A stretch of 64,000 nt of DNA from Streptomyces violaceoruber (GCA_000720805.1 JODI01000013.1:62001-126000), one strand, 5' to 3'. Numbered from the stretch's first letter, positions 8,769 to 17,990 are shown. Made by a program: numbers and translations. The notes: generated by a model from the sequence alone, not told the origin.

Positions 8769-10502
8769 GTGACGGAGATAGTCGACAACGAACCGGAGAC
8801 AGCCCCCGCGGGGGCGACGGGCATCGACGCCGGGAACTCGGCTACGACAGGCCGAAGGTACAACCGCTGGACGCAGAACGACACGCTGGAGGACTACTCG
8901 CTGCGCTACGCACCGAAGTCCTTCCGCCGCTGGTCGCCCTATGTGGTGGCTACCACCGCCCTCGGCGGCATCGCCTACCTGGCGGACTTCGCCATCGGCG
9001 GTTCGATCGCCATTTCCAACGGCTTCTCCAGTGCGATGGTGGCCATCCTGGCGGCCGCGGTGGTCATCTTCCTCACCGGTATCCCGATCTCGTACTACTC
9101 GGCGAAGTACTCCATCGACATGGACCTGCTGACCCGAGGTGCGGGCTTCGGGTATCTGGGGTCGACGCTCACGTCGGTCATCTACGCCAGCTTCACCTTC
9201 ATCTTCTTCGCCCTCGAGGGCTCGATCATGGCCCAGGCACTCGAAGTGGGCCTGCACATACCGCTGGCGCTCGGCTACCTCCTGTGCTCGCTGGTCATCC
9301 TGCCGATGGTGATCTACGGCATGACGGCGATGTCGAAGATGCAGGTATGGACCCAGCCCGTCTGGCTGGTCCTGATGGTCGCCCCGTTCGTCTCCATCGC
9401 CATCCAGGACCCGAGCAAGTACGCGAAGTTCGCCCACTTCGCCGGCAACTCGCCCACCGGCTCCAGCATCAGCATGCTCGGCGTCGGCGCGGGCGCCGGT
9501 GTGGCCCTGTCCCTGATCGCACAGGTCGGGGAGCAGGTGGACTACCTGCGCTTCATGCCGGACAAGACCCCGGAGAACGCGAAGAGCTGGTGGGCCGCGG
9601 TGCTCTCGGCCGGCCCCGGCTGGGTGGTCCTCGGCGCGTCCAAGCAGATCGGCGGCGCCTTCCTGGCCTTCTGCATCGCCGGCAGTGTGGGCCTGTCCAA
9701 GGCCAACGAGCCCATCCAGATGTACATCTCCGGCTTCAAGACCTTCGCGGCACCGGTCGCGCTGGGCCTGGCCACGTTCTTCGTCATCCTCTCCCAGATC
9801 AAGATCAACGTGACGAACGCCTATTCGGGCTCTCTGTCGTGGTCGAACTTCTTCTCCCGGCTCACCCACCGCCACCCCGGCCGCGTCGTCTACATCTTCC
9901 TGAACGTCGGCATCGCGCTGGCCCTGATGGAGGGCGGCGTGTTCGGCTTCCTCAACACGGTCCTCGGCTTCTACTCCAACGTCGCCATCGCCTGGATCGG
10001 CGCGGTCGTCGCGGACCTCGTCATCAACAAGCCCCTGAAGCTCAGCCCCTCCTTCATCGAGTTCAAGCGGGCCCACCTGTACAACTTCAACCCGGTCGGC
10101 TTCGGCGCGATGCTCGTCGCCTCGGCCGTCTCCATCCCCGCCTACTTCGAGGCGTTCGGCGACTACGGCAAGGCGTACTCGCCGTTCATCGCGCTCTTCC
10201 TGGCCATGGCTCTGTCCCCGCTGATCGCGTGGCTCACCAAGGGCAAGTACTACATCGCCCGCCTCGACGACCTCGACGAGCCGCTGATCGGCGCGGACGG
10301 CCTGCCGTCCGCGGTCACGCTGACCTGCTCGGTGTGCTCGGACGCCTTCGAGCGCCCCGACATGGCGAACTGTCCCTTCCACGAAGGCGCGATCTGCTCG
10401 CTGTGCTGCAGCCTGGACAAGGAGTGCCACGACACCTGCAAGAGCGGCAACGGCGTCGGTCCGGTCGACCTCTCCATGCCCGCCATGCGATCCGCGGGCT
10501 GA
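8769..10502 (+). CDS. NCS1 family permease with C-terminal Cys-rich domain
   Basis: 577-residue membrane protein of the nucleobase/cation symporter-1 (purine, cytosine, hydantoin) family. It has the N-terminal NRWTQNDTLEDYSLRYAP segment, about twelve hydrophobic helices, GEQVDYLRFMPD and the SGSLSWSNFFSR stretch usual for NCS1. The last about 65 residues form a soluble tail with CSVCSDAFE, MANCPFHEGAICSLCCSLDKECHDTC: nine cysteines likely to bind metal. The same Cys motif is known to me as the linker between an NCS1-like membrane domain and a hybrid histidine kinase; here the kinase is absent. The GTG at 8769 follows a GAGGGAA site; the open frame extends 18 codons further without one. It stands alone, preceded by an AT-rich leader. 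Confidence 0.88.
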   Translation: MTEIVDNEPETAPAGATGIDAGNSATTGRRYNRWTQNDTLEDYSLRYAPKSFRRWSPYVVATTALGGIAYLADFAIGGSIAISNGFSSAMVAILAAAVVIFLTGIPISYYSAKYSIDMDLLTRGAGFGYLGSTLTSVIYASFTFIFFALEGSIMAQALEVGLHIPLALGYLLCSLVILPMVIYGMTAMSKMQVWTQPVWLVLMVAPFVSIAIQDPSKYAKFAHFAGNSPTGSSISMLGVGAGAGVALSLIAQVGEQVDYLRFMPDKTPENAKSWWAAVLSAGPGWVVLGASKQIGGAFLAFCIAGSVGLSKANEPIQMYISGFKTFAAPVALGLATFFVILSQIKINVTNAYSGSLSWSNFFSRLTHRHPGRVVYIFLNVGIALALMEGGVFGFLNTVLGFYSNVAIAWIGAVVADLVINKPLKLSPSFIEFKRAHLYNFNPVGFGAMLVASAVSIPAYFEAFGDYGKAYSPFIALFLAMALSPLIAWLTKGKYYIARLDDLDEPLIGADGLPSAVTLTCSVCSDAFERPDMANCPFHEGAICSLCCSLDKECHDTCKSGNGVGPVDLSMPAMRSAG

Positions 10503-10918
10503 CCACCGCCCCGTGACATCCGCCGCCGGTTGCCCCGCTCCGCGTCGAGGACGCGGACCGGGGCGACCGGGCGTCGCGGAGCCACACTCGGCACACTCCG
10601 GCATCAGCCCCGACTCACCCGCTCCGCTGCCGGCCGAGACCTCCGTACGACAGCACGGGACCCCCTCTGCCGCTGCCAGCACCGCACCGCACCGCACCGG
10701 ACCGGACCGTCGAGAGCACCAGCGCCAGGACCACAGTCGGCACGAAGGGGCCGGCCGCATCACAGTCACGGGCCTGCCTCCGGACTGCCGTCGGGCTCCG
10801 CCCCGGCCGGTTCGCGCCGACGGCACGGAAACGACCCCATCGACGGCGGAAGCGGGCCGGAGACGGGCCGGAAGCGGGCCGGAAGCGGTGGTGGGAGCCC
10901 GTTCCGTACCCTTGCGGC
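10503..10918. other. Intergenic with 11-bp tandem repeat
   Basis: 416 bp with no supported gene. Just before the sirtuin start, 10847-10888 holds three and a half copies of an 11-bp unit, CGGAAGCGGGC (second copy CGGAGACGGGC). A shorter ACCGC run lies near 10680-10700. The sirtuin promoter should be here. Confidence 0.55.
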
Positions 10919-11818
10919 ATGCGCATGCGCCCCACAGTGAGCTGGACCCCTGCCGCGGACCTGCCGCCGGGCACCACGGATCTGGAGCCGGTCGCCGAGG
11001 CGCTGGGCACCGGCAACGTGCTGGTGCTCAGCGGGGCGGGCCTCTCCACGGAGTCGGGCATCCCCGACTACCGGGGCGAGGGCGGAAGCCTGAGCCGGCA
11101 CACCCCGATGACCTACCAGGACTTCACCGCCGACGCTCGTGCCCGGCGCCGGTACTGGGCGCGCAGCCACCTCGGCTGGCGCACCTTCGGCCGCGCCCGC
11201 CCCAACGCCGGGCACCGGGCCGTGGCCGCGTTCGAGCGCCAGGGCCTCCTCGCCGGGGTGATCACCCAGAACGTCGACGGCCTGCACCAGGCGGCCGGCA
11301 GCGAGGACGTCGTGGAACTCCACGGAAGCCTGGCTCGGGTCGTCTGCCTTTCCTGCGGCTCCCTCACCCCGCGCCGCGAACTCGCCCGGCGGCTGGAGGA
11401 GGCCAATGCGGGCTTCGAGCCGGTGGCCGCCGGCATCAACCCGGACGGTGACGCCGACCTCACCGACGAACAGGTCGGGGACTTCCGCGTGGTGCCCTGC
11501 GCGGTCTGCGGCGGCATCCTCAAACCGGACGTGGTGTTCTTCGGCGAAGCCGTTCCACCGCAGCGCGTCGAGCACTGCCGCCGACTGGTCCGGGAGGCGG
11601 CCTCGGTCCTGGTCCTGGGCTCCTCGCTGACGGTGATGTCCGGGCTCCGGTTCGTCCGCCAGGCGGCCCAGACCGGGAAGCCGGTACTGATCGTCAACCG
11701 GGACCCGACCCGGGGCGACCAGCATGCCCTCACCCGGGTCGCACTCCCCCTCGGAACGGCCCTCACCACCGTGGCCGGTCGGCTGAACATCCCCGTGGAC
11801 AGCCAGGCGACTGCCTGA
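10919..11818 (+). CDS. Sir2 family NAD-dependent protein deacylase
   Basis: Removes acyl groups from lysines using NAD+. 299 residues with all key features: GAGLSTESGIPDYRG (39-53) for NAD binding, TQNVDGLH (117-123), the catalytic His in VVELHGS (His135), and a structural zinc site made of CLSC (143-146) and CAVC (194-197), then KPDVVFFGE and LGSSLTVMSG. The Ala-Tyr/Arg pair that marks desuccinylases (class III) is not evident, so deacetylation is more likely. The start is chosen at 10919; another ATG lies two codons on. No good ribosome-binding site was seen. Confidence 0.93.
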   Translation: MRMRPTVSWTPAADLPPGTTDLEPVAEALGTGNVLVLSGAGLSTESGIPDYRGEGGSLSRHTPMTYQDFTADARARRRYWARSHLGWRTFGRARPNAGHRAVAAFERQGLLAGVITQNVDGLHQAAGSEDVVELHGSLARVVCLSCGSLTPRRELARRLEEANAGFEPVAAGINPDGDADLTDEQVGDFRVVPCAVCGGILKPDVVFFGEAVPPQRVEHCRRLVREAASVLVLGSSLTVMSGLRFVRQAAQTGKPVLIVNRDPTRGDQHALTRVALPLGTALTTVAGRLNIPVDSQATA

Positions 11819-12337
11819 GGGAGACGGTGACGACGGTGGGGCGTCACCGGCCGGGGGGCGGGTATCCGGCGTATTCGGCCGACTTCCGGCCGTTCTTCCG
11901 GCCGTTCTTCCGGCCCACCGGACCGACCAGACGGCGGACGTGGTCCCGCCTTCGCCGAAGCGGTCCGACACGACGGACGCGGTGACCGCTGAAGACTTGG
12001 CGAGCATGAACCACCTGGTGCTCGGCGAGCACATCAACGCCGACCGTCCCGGCCGATTCCGGACCCCAGACAGCCCGCCGACGTGGCCGTGAATGGTTGT
12101 CGTGGCCGTGAAAGGTTGTCGTGGGCGAGAAGAAGCCGTCCTCGGCCTGCCGGCTGATGGAGCGGGGAAGCGAGGATCGGTACCTGCCATGTGCGGGACC
12201 GTCGCGGTCTTCCGACACCGGCCATGTGCCGGTCCGTCGCGGTCTTCCGACACCGGCCATGTACGGGTCCGTCGCGGTGTTCCGGCACCACCTTCTGGTC
12301 CAGGACACGCGCTCGGCCGCTCGCCCGTCGTCCGCGG
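11819..12337. repeat. Repeat-rich intergenic region with three separate tandem arrays
   Basis: 519 bp holding three unrelated tandem arrays. (1) 11883-11915: 12-bp unit CTTCCGGCCGTT, two full copies and a partial. (2) 12083-12120: 19-bp unit GTGGCCGTGAATGGTTGTC in two copies with one mismatch. (3) 12187-12291: 35-bp unit in three copies, each beginning CCATGT and ending near TTCCGACACC. Across the first junction of array 3, ACCGGC-CATGT-GCCGGT forms an inverted repeat, and copy 1 contains GACCG-TCG-CGGTC. Minus-strand frames through it encode only repeats, so I do not call a gene. Confidence 0.75.
12187..12291. repeat. Three direct 35-bp repeats with internal hairpins
   Basis: Copies at 12187-12221, 12222-12256 and 12257-12291, contiguous and head to tail. 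Copies 1 and 2 differ at two positions (GCGGGA against GCCGGT); copy 3 carries a few more changes. Too short and too GC-rich at the junctions, and without spacers, to be a CRISPR array. Confidence 0.8.
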
Positions 12338-12880
12338 CTATTCCGGAAGTTCCAGCATGGGTTCACCGCAGGACTGGCATTCGGCGAAGACGTCGAGTTC
12401 GTTGAGTATTTCGGCGTAGTCCGAGTGGCCCTTGAGCGCCGCCGTGGCGGCGAGCAGGTATCGGGTCATGATCTGGTCGTGCTCTGCCGTGGCCAGCGTT
12501 TCCGCCAGGAGGGTCAAGGCCTCCGGGAGGGCCTGACGATAGGCGTGCGTGATGTCGTGCGGCAGGTCTGCCGGGGCCTGACCGTATTCACCGGAGCACA
12601 TGGCCACGAGGCCGACGACGTAGAGGTATTCGTCGCGTCCGTCCGCAGGAAGGCCCCGCGCGATGGCGACGAGGTGGGGCACGGCAGCATAGGAGGCCGG
12701 CCATGCGGTGCCCTCGGAGCACAGGTACGGCCACAGGTCCACGAAGCGCTCACCGTCGGCGGGATGGGCCATCAAGTGGCGCAACTCGTCTGGGACGAAG
12801 GGGGCGCCGGGCACACCCTGCCCCTGGGACCAACCACGGTGGTCGAGGGCGGGCCAGCGCGGATCGTCCAGGGGCATCAT
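12338..12880 (-). CDS. Hypothetical cytoplasmic protein
   Basis: 180 residues, no signal or membrane segment; family not recognised. The N-terminus has a distinctive LDHRGWSQGQG and PFVPDELRHLMAHPADGERFVDLWPYL stretch, followed by helices (SYAAVPHLVAIARGLPADGRDEYLYVVGLVAMCSGEYG) that look like HEAT-type pairs, and ends with a CQSCGE motif close to the C-terminus. Proteins of this look occur singly in Streptomyces genomes, some near toxin/immunity loci, but nothing here supports that role. Start at the first of two adjacent ATG codons; no clear ribosome-binding site. Confidence 0.7.
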   Translation of the reverse strand: MMPLDDPRWPALDHRGWSQGQGVPGAPFVPDELRHLMAHPADGERFVDLWPYLCSEGTAWPASYAAVPHLVAIARGLPADGRDEYLYVVGLVAMCSGEYGQAPADLPHDITHAYRQALPEALTLLAETLATAEHDQIMTRYLLAATAALKGHSDYAEILNELDVFAECQSCGEPMLELPE

Positions 12881-13011
12881 GGGCGAAAGTGTAGGCGGGC
12901 GGGCAGCACAGCCCTTGGGCGGTGCGGTCACCCCGGGCCGGCTTCTGTTCGAAGCGGTAGTGTCGCCGCGCAGCAGAGCGACCTGACGCACACGGGGAGA
13001 GCGGGGCACGG

Positions 13012-14784
13012 ATGCACGTCCTGGAGCCGGGAGATCCGCGGCGAATGGGGGACTTCACGCTGATCGGCAGGCTGGGTGCCGGCGGTATGGGCCAGGTCTT
13101 CCTGGGGCGTTCCGCGGGCGGGCGGGCCGCGGCGGTGAAGGTGGTCAAGGCCGCGCTCGCCGAAGTCCCCGAGTTCCGGGCGAGGTTCCGCCAGGAGGTC
13201 GCCGCGCTGCATCGGGTGGGCGGTGAGTGGACGGCGCCGGTGCTGGGCGCCGACACCGAGGCCGCCGCCCCCTGGGTGGCCACCGAGTACGTGCCTGGAC
13301 CTTCCCTGCACCAGGTCGTCACGTCGAGCTATGGGCCGCTGCCCGAGGCCACACTGCAATCCTTGGCCGGGCGGCTCGCCCGTGCGCTGCGCGCCATCCA
13401 CGGGGCGGGCCTGGTCCACCGCGACCTCAAACCGTCGAACATCCTGCTGACCGTCGACGGTCCGCGCATCATCGACTTCGGCATCGCCCGGGCACTGGAC
13501 AACGTGGAGGGCAGTCTTCGCACCTCCACGGGGGTCGTGCTCGGCTCGCCGGGTTTCATGTCGCCGGAGCAGGTGCGCGGACAGCGGGTGACGCCTGCCG
13601 CGGACGTGTTCAGCCTCGGTTCCGTGCTGGTGTACGCGGCGACAGGGCGACTGCCCTTCGGCTCCCCCGAGTTGGGGCTGCACGCGCTGATGTTCCGTAT
13701 CGCCGAGGAGGAGCCGGACCTCACCGGGGTGCCGCAGACGCTGACCGGCCTGATCACGGCCTGCCTCGCCAAGGACCCACAACGGCGGCCCACAGCCGAG
13801 CAGCTCGCCGTCCACGCACGCAGCGACACGGACGGCCCCTGGCTGCCCTCGGAGTTGCTGGCCGAACTGGGCCGGCTCGCCGCCCGGATGCTCACCGCGG
13901 AGACACCGCCGCAGGGCACGCCGGCGCCGACGCGGTCCACACCGCGGTGGCGGCCGGTCCTCGCCGCAGTGGTGGCGCTCGCCACGGTGGCCACGGGCAC
14001 GGCGCTGGCACTGCGTGACGACGGCGAGAAGGATCCCGCGGCGATCGGCGCGCCCTCGGCGACCTCATCGGCGTCGGCCTCACCGAGCGCCGAACCGGGC
14101 ATCCCCGACGAGTACGTCGGCGCCTGGGAAGGCGTACTCAAGGGGGATTCCGAACTGCCGAAACGGGTGCTGCGGCTGGAGATCTCACCGGGCCGGCCGG
14201 GAGACAAGGCCGCCGCGTACATCGACACCGACGGCGATCTGCAATGCACAGGGCGCGGCAAGCTGGTCTTCGCCGATGCCGACACGCTGGTCGTCGGCAA
14301 GGGCCAGGTGACGGCGGCGGTGCCGCGGGGACGCTGCACGCCACTCCCCCAGCAAACCCTCCAGGTGCGGTCGCGGGACATACTGGAGTGGAAGTCCGGC
14401 GGTCTGACGGCCGATATCTACCGGTCGGTCGGCGGACGGAACGCAGTGCCGGACAAGTACGTCGGCACCTGGGTGCCGGCCGATGCAACCTATCGAGAGC
14501 AGGAGTTGATCCAGGTGACCCAGGGCCCGGTCGGCGGCCGTCTGGTGCGGGTGGGGGTCACGGCGGACATGGACGACGGCACGAAGCAGTACTGCGACAG
14601 CACCTTCGTCATCGGCGCTGTGTCCCCGGTGCTGGCGCTCAGCCCCGCGACATACACCACGGCGTCGGGCAAGGACTGCCGCCAGCCCGACTCGGTCTTC
14701 CTCACCGTCGCCCGCAACGGCCATCTGCTGCTGTACAGCATGAACGCGGACGCAGAACCGGCAGAGTACGTGCGCAGGTCCTGA
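13012..14784 (+). CDS. Membrane-anchored Ser/Thr protein kinase (Hanks type)
   Basis: 590 residues. The kinase domain spans about 13-280: GRLGAGGMGQVFLG P-loop, VK lysine at 43, GLVHRDLKPSN catalytic loop (Asp138), DFGIA (155-159), and SPGFMSPEQVRG in the activation segment, all intact, so it should be active. A proline-rich linker precedes one membrane helix (about 318-337, PVLAAVVALATVATGTALAL). The exported part has two similar modules that begin IPDEYVGAWEG and VPDKYVGTWVP and contain paired cysteines; it is a sensor-like tail without PASTA repeats. It resembles other Streptomyces kinases with this AWEG/TWVP-type ectodomain. Monocistronic. Confidence 0.93.
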   Translation: MHVLEPGDPRRMGDFTLIGRLGAGGMGQVFLGRSAGGRAAAVKVVKAALAEVPEFRARFRQEVAALHRVGGEWTAPVLGADTEAAAPWVATEYVPGPSLHQVVTSSYGPLPEATLQSLAGRLARALRAIHGAGLVHRDLKPSNILLTVDGPRIIDFGIARALDNVEGSLRTSTGVVLGSPGFMSPEQVRGQRVTPAADVFSLGSVLVYAATGRLPFGSPELGLHALMFRIAEEEPDLTGVPQTLTGLITACLAKDPQRRPTAEQLAVHARSDTDGPWLPSELLAELGRLAARMLTAETPPQGTPAPTRSTPRWRPVLAAVVALATVATGTALALRDDGEKDPAAIGAPSATSSASASPSAEPGIPDEYVGAWEGVLKGDSELPKRVLRLEISPGRPGDKAAAYIDTDGDLQCTGRGKLVFADADTLVVGKGQVTAAVPRGRCTPLPQQTLQVRSRDILEWKSGGLTADIYRSVGGRNAVPDKYVGTWVPADATYREQELIQVTQGPVGGRLVRVGVTADMDDGTKQYCDSTFVIGAVSPVLALSPATYTTASGKDCRQPDSVFLTVARNGHLLLYSMNADAEPAEYVRRS

Positions 14785-14938
14785 CCGCCGCCCTGGACGG
14801 CGCCGGCAACGTGGAGGAGTCGCGGGATCCGGTCCCGAGTCCGGACCGCTGTTCCACACTCCACTCGACCTGCGGTGCCAAGATGGGCGGCGACTCTGGA
14901 CGTGCGGACGAGTGCGAGTGGACGAGTGCGAGTGGATC

Positions 14939-15589
14939 ATGCCGTTGCTGATGCTGGACCTCGACAACACCCTCGTCGATCGCGATGCGGCCTTCCGTGC
15001 CGCCGTCCAGGCGTTCCTGACCGAGCACGGCCTGCCCGGCACCGACCTCACCTGGGTGATGACCGTCGACTCCGGCGGCTATACCCCCCGCCACGACGTC
15101 GCCGCGGCCATGGCCCACCGGTACGGGGCCTTGGTGCCAACTTGCGCCATCGGTGCCCTGCTTGACAATGGAGCAGCCGATCGCGTGGTGCTGGCGAACT
15201 CCTCCCGAGAGGCACTGAGCAGAGCGCAGGCCGAGGGCTGGACCTGCGTGGTCGTCACCAACGGACGTATCGCCCAGCAGGAGGCGAAGATCCGCAATGC
15301 CAGACTCGACCGGCTCGTGCAGGGCTGGGTGATCTCTGAAGGAGTCGGCCACAAGAAGCCGCGACCGGAGATCTTCCACGCCGCGGCGGAGGCCGTCGGA
15401 GTCTCCCTCTCCCGTGCTTGGGTCATCGGCGATTCTCCGCACGCCGATATCGCGGGCGCGCACGCGCTCGGCCTTCGAAGCGTGTGGGTCTCGGCCGGCC
15501 AACCGTGGACGCAGGACTCATACCAGCCCACCCACATGGCTGACGACGTTGCCTCCGCGATCGGTTACGCCGTCACCGCGCCGGGATAG
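14939..15589 (+). CDS. HAD superfamily hydrolase
   Basis: 216-residue phosphatase-like protein with all four HAD motifs: LMLDLDNTLVDRD (nucleophile Asp7, acid Asp9), VVTNGR, a Lys in GHKKPRPEIF, and VIGDSPHADIAGA. A helical cap separates motifs I and II, so it is subclass I; probable small-molecule phosphatase (phosphoglycolate phosphatase type or sugar phosphatase). The frame is open from 14912, but motif I starts right after the ATG at 14939. The bases just before it are a 14-bp tandem duplication (GGACGAGTGCGAGT at 14906 and 14920), which obscures the leader and may have altered the original start. Confidence 0.88.
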   Translation: MPLLMLDLDNTLVDRDAAFRAAVQAFLTEHGLPGTDLTWVMTVDSGGYTPRHDVAAAMAHRYGALVPTCAIGALLDNGAADRVVLANSSREALSRAQAEGWTCVVVTNGRIAQQEAKIRNARLDRLVQGWVISEGVGHKKPRPEIFHAAAEAVGVSLSRAWVIGDSPHADIAGAHALGLRSVWVSAGQPWTQDSYQPTHMADDVASAIGYAVTAPG

Positions 15590-16006
15590 GACACCATCAC
15601 CGGCCCGGTCCGCCGCCTCGGCACGGTACGGCCGAACGTGGCCGCGCCGCGTGGACGCCGCGCAGGGCCGACAGCAGCGCCTCCCATGCAACCAAGGAGA
15701 GTTGCACGGGCGGCCGCCTCTTTCCCGCACGATCGGCGTCAACCACATCGACGCCGCTGCCGGGATCATGAGCCTCTCGCGGGCATGCATCCCGGGGGGT
15801 AAGCCAAGTCCGCACGCACCTCAACCTTGATCGGTCACACCACCTGACGGACGTCGTCCGCCCGCTGCCGGCAGGGCACCCGACACGGGGGTCCTGAACC
15901 CCTTGGGGCGCAACAACCATGCGAGAGCGCGTGGCGTCGCGTTTCCTGACGACCCATGGGTGAGCATGTGCGGACCCAGCCCCTCTTCCCGCACCGAGGC
16001 GAAGCG
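15590..16006. other. Intergenic with possible decayed coding
   Basis: 417 bp. One plus-strand stretch near 15735-15770 reads GVNHIDAAAG, reminiscent of the GVNHIDTA motif of aldo/keto reductases, but neither side continues the family. Otherwise I see nothing. Confidence 0.4.
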
Positions 16007-16543
16007 ATGCCCGACCGCGCCGAACCCGTCCGTCCCGAGAGCGTCGAACCAAGGTGGCTCCTGCGGCACCGGCCGTCGGAACCGTCCCTGTTCAGCGGCA
16101 TCTACGGACTGGTACTGGCCAGCGCGCTCGTGGCCGCGCTGGACCCGGCAGGCGAGCAGGCCAATCCCGGTCCGGACGCGCTGTGGGTCCTGTTCACCGC
16201 GCTGGCGTCGGGCGCCGCCCATGGGTACGCGCACGTCATCGCCCAGCGTGCGTCCGTCGACGGGGCAACCACCACGAGCAGACTGCGGTTGGTGCTCGCC
16301 GAGTGGCCACTGGTCGCTGCCGTGCTGCCCACAGTGGGGATACTGCTTGCCGCGGTGGCCGGGTGGTGGGCGGAGGCCACGGCTGTGGACACGGCCCTGC
16401 TGTTCAACACCGTCGCCTTGTTCGGCTGGGGCGCCTGGGCCGCCCGTACCGCCGGGCACGGATGGCCGTCCTCATTCCGGGCGGGGAGCATGGACATGCT
16501 GATCGGCCTGCTGATCATTATCGCGAATGCCCTGATCAAGTAG
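16007..16543 (+). CDS. Small integral membrane protein, unknown function
   Basis: 178 residues with about four hydrophobic helices: FSGIYGLVLASALVAAL, WVLFTALASGAAHGYAHVIA, VAAVLPTVGILLAAVAGWW with ALLFNTVALFGWGAWAA, and MLIGLLIIIANALIK at the very end. The soluble N-terminus is charged. ATG at 16007 follows GAGGCGAAGC, a plausible ribosome-binding site; the frame is open from 15956. A family of such proteins occurs in Streptomyces, without assigned function. No operon partner. Confidence 0.78.
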   Translation: MPDRAEPVRPESVEPRWLLRHRPSEPSLFSGIYGLVLASALVAALDPAGEQANPGPDALWVLFTALASGAAHGYAHVIAQRASVDGATTTSRLRLVLAEWPLVAAVLPTVGILLAAVAGWWAEATAVDTALLFNTVALFGWGAWAARTAGHGWPSSFRAGSMDMLIGLLIIIANALIK

Positions 16544-16643
16544 CCGGGCCGCAGGGTGCCGTGTCGGCGGCAATCGCCCCTCCACTGGCATACGCGGCCG
16601 GACCGAACCACCAGGAAACGGAAGGCGGCACGGCGGCTTTCCG

Positions 16644-17492
16644 TCAGGGGTCCTGAGTAGGGTCCAGGTCGGTGTACAGCAGATGGTGGTCCGAGTACGG
16701 GGTGGGTTGCACACGGTGCCTGAGCGGGACGATGCCTCGCAGGAAGACGTAGTCGAACTTGCTGTTCCAGTCGGTGGTCGGCTCGCACGAACTGGCGGGC
16801 GAGGGATGACACTGGGCGTCTGTATCCGTCGCCAGCGCCCATATCGGGGCGAGTTCGGGAGCGTCCGGCACCGCGTTGAAGTCGCCGAGGACGATTGCGC
16901 GGTCGTGCCGGGCGACTGCTGCGGCGAGTACGCCGGTCTGGTCCGCTCGGACTGCTTCTTGGCGTCGTTGGGCGAGGTGTGTGTTGAAGACCCGGACAGG
17001 GCGGCCGCCCACCATGGTGGTGACTGCCATGTAGCCACGGTCCTCGGATCCGCCGTCGGGGTATTCCACGTTGACGCGATCTGTCATCGGTGTCGCCGAG
17101 AGGATCGCCTGGCCGAAGGCGCCAGGGCTCCACGGCGCTCCCCCGCAGCGGCCCCAATTGCGAAGAACCGTCCCGTACTCGACGTGGTAGACCAGCCCGT
17201 ACAGTCTCTCCAGAAAGCTCCGGATCCTCCTGACGTCACGCGCGCACGCTTCCTGCAGGCCGATGATCTGGGGCGCATACGTGGCGATCTCCGCTGCCCG
17301 GTCGACGTTGCTTTCGTCGCAGGGGTTGCAGAGGTTCCACGTCATGACCCGGTTCGCCACGACATCCCTGACGGCGTCGGCGGGCAGTGACCTGCCGAAG
17401 AGGGCGCTGCTTGGTGCGCTGGGGCCGACAAGCACCACGCAGGCCACGGTCATGGCGCCCGCGAGCAACCGCATACCCCTTCCGAGCACCAT
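16644..17492 (-). CDS. Secreted endonuclease/exonuclease/phosphatase family protein
   Basis: 282 residues. N-terminal Sec-type signal (MRLLAGAMTVACVVLVGPSAPSSA) followed by an EEP domain: VMTWNLCN, IIGLQE (metal-binding Glu), VRVFNTHL, AIVLGDFNAVPD, a C-terminal FDYVF and the catalytic YSDHHLL. The fold is that of DNase I, sphingomyelinases and phosphatases; secretion suggests extracellular nuclease or phosphodiesterase activity. The start is ambiguous: ATG 17492, GTG 17489 (best spacing from GGAGG) and ATG 17474 (after GGAAGGGG) are all possible, and all leave the signal intact. Confidence 0.88.
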   Translation of the reverse strand: MVLGRGMRLLAGAMTVACVVLVGPSAPSSALFGRSLPADAVRDVVANRVMTWNLCNPCDESNVDRAAEIATYAPQIIGLQEACARDVRRIRSFLERLYGLVYHVEYGTVLRNWGRCGGAPWSPGAFGQAILSATPMTDRVNVEYPDGGSEDRGYMAVTTMVGGRPVRVFNTHLAQRRQEAVRADQTGVLAAAVARHDRAIVLGDFNAVPDAPELAPIWALATDTDAQCHPSPASSCEPTTDWNSKFDYVFLRGIVPLRHRVQPTPYSDHHLLYTDLDPTQDP

Positions 17493-17722
17493 CGCCTCCT
17501 CGGTGCGGACAGACACGGCGTCTGACCTCTCCATGCATGAGGTTACGGGACAGGGATGTGGGCAACACCTGCCTCTGTCTTCTCACCAGGCTCTCCATCT
17601 CGGCCCCTGGGGCCCGGAACTGGGCTGGTGGGCCCGTCAGTTGGCAGACGGCCGCGTCGCAGCGACAAGTCCCGTACCGTCGTCCGCGGTTACGGGCCGT
17701 GGTGCGCTGTGAAGGAGCGATC

Positions 17723-17990
17723 GTGAACGTGCTGCGGATGACCTCCCGACGAACAACGGTGCCCGTCGACGACTCCGAACTGGCGGACCGCACAGCCCAC
17801 CCCGCCGCCGAAGTGCGCACCGCCCGCGACATCAAGCAGGAGGCCGACCGCAGGCCCGGGGGCCGCACACCTGGTTGTCGTACCGGGTGTCACCCGCCTC
17901 TTCGACGAGGAGGGCGGCGCTGGAACAGGTCGCCGACACCGCCCGGCAGTGGCGCGACGGCCTACTGAAGGCCGTACCGAGTGACCACCA
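17723..17990 (+). pseudogene. Remnant of a dienelactone-hydrolase-like gene
   Basis: A GTG with a good GAAGGAGC site opens a frame reading TSRRTTVPVDDSELADRTAHPA, similar to the N-terminus of actinobacterial dienelactone hydrolases. About 40 codons on, another frame reads AAHLVVVPGVTRLFDEEG and a third continues ALEQVADTARQWRDGL; together these match the family C-terminus (usually VPGATHLFEEPGALEQVA), with the catalytic His changed to Arg. So some 150 internal codons are missing and at least one frameshift is present. Such hydrolases are often fused or adjacent to the phosphoribosyltransferase type encoded next, which supports the reading. Family recall, not alignment, is the basis. Confidence 0.5.

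Noticed and set aside
8625..10826. 733-codon minus-strand frame opposite the NCS1 permease
   Set aside because: Low-complexity Asp/Glu/Arg/Gly content mirrors the plus-strand gene; no domain.
12187..12291. Could the 35-bp repeats be a CRISPR array?
   Set aside because: Copies are contiguous without spacers and no cas gene is in the window.
11844..12366. Minus-strand frames through the repeat region
   Set aside because: The products consist of the repeats themselves (GRKNGRKNGRK, DGPAHGR); no ribosome-binding site.
15735..15790. GVNHIDAAAG reading resembling an aldo/keto reductase
   Set aside because: Only ten residues fit and no neighbouring frame continues the family.
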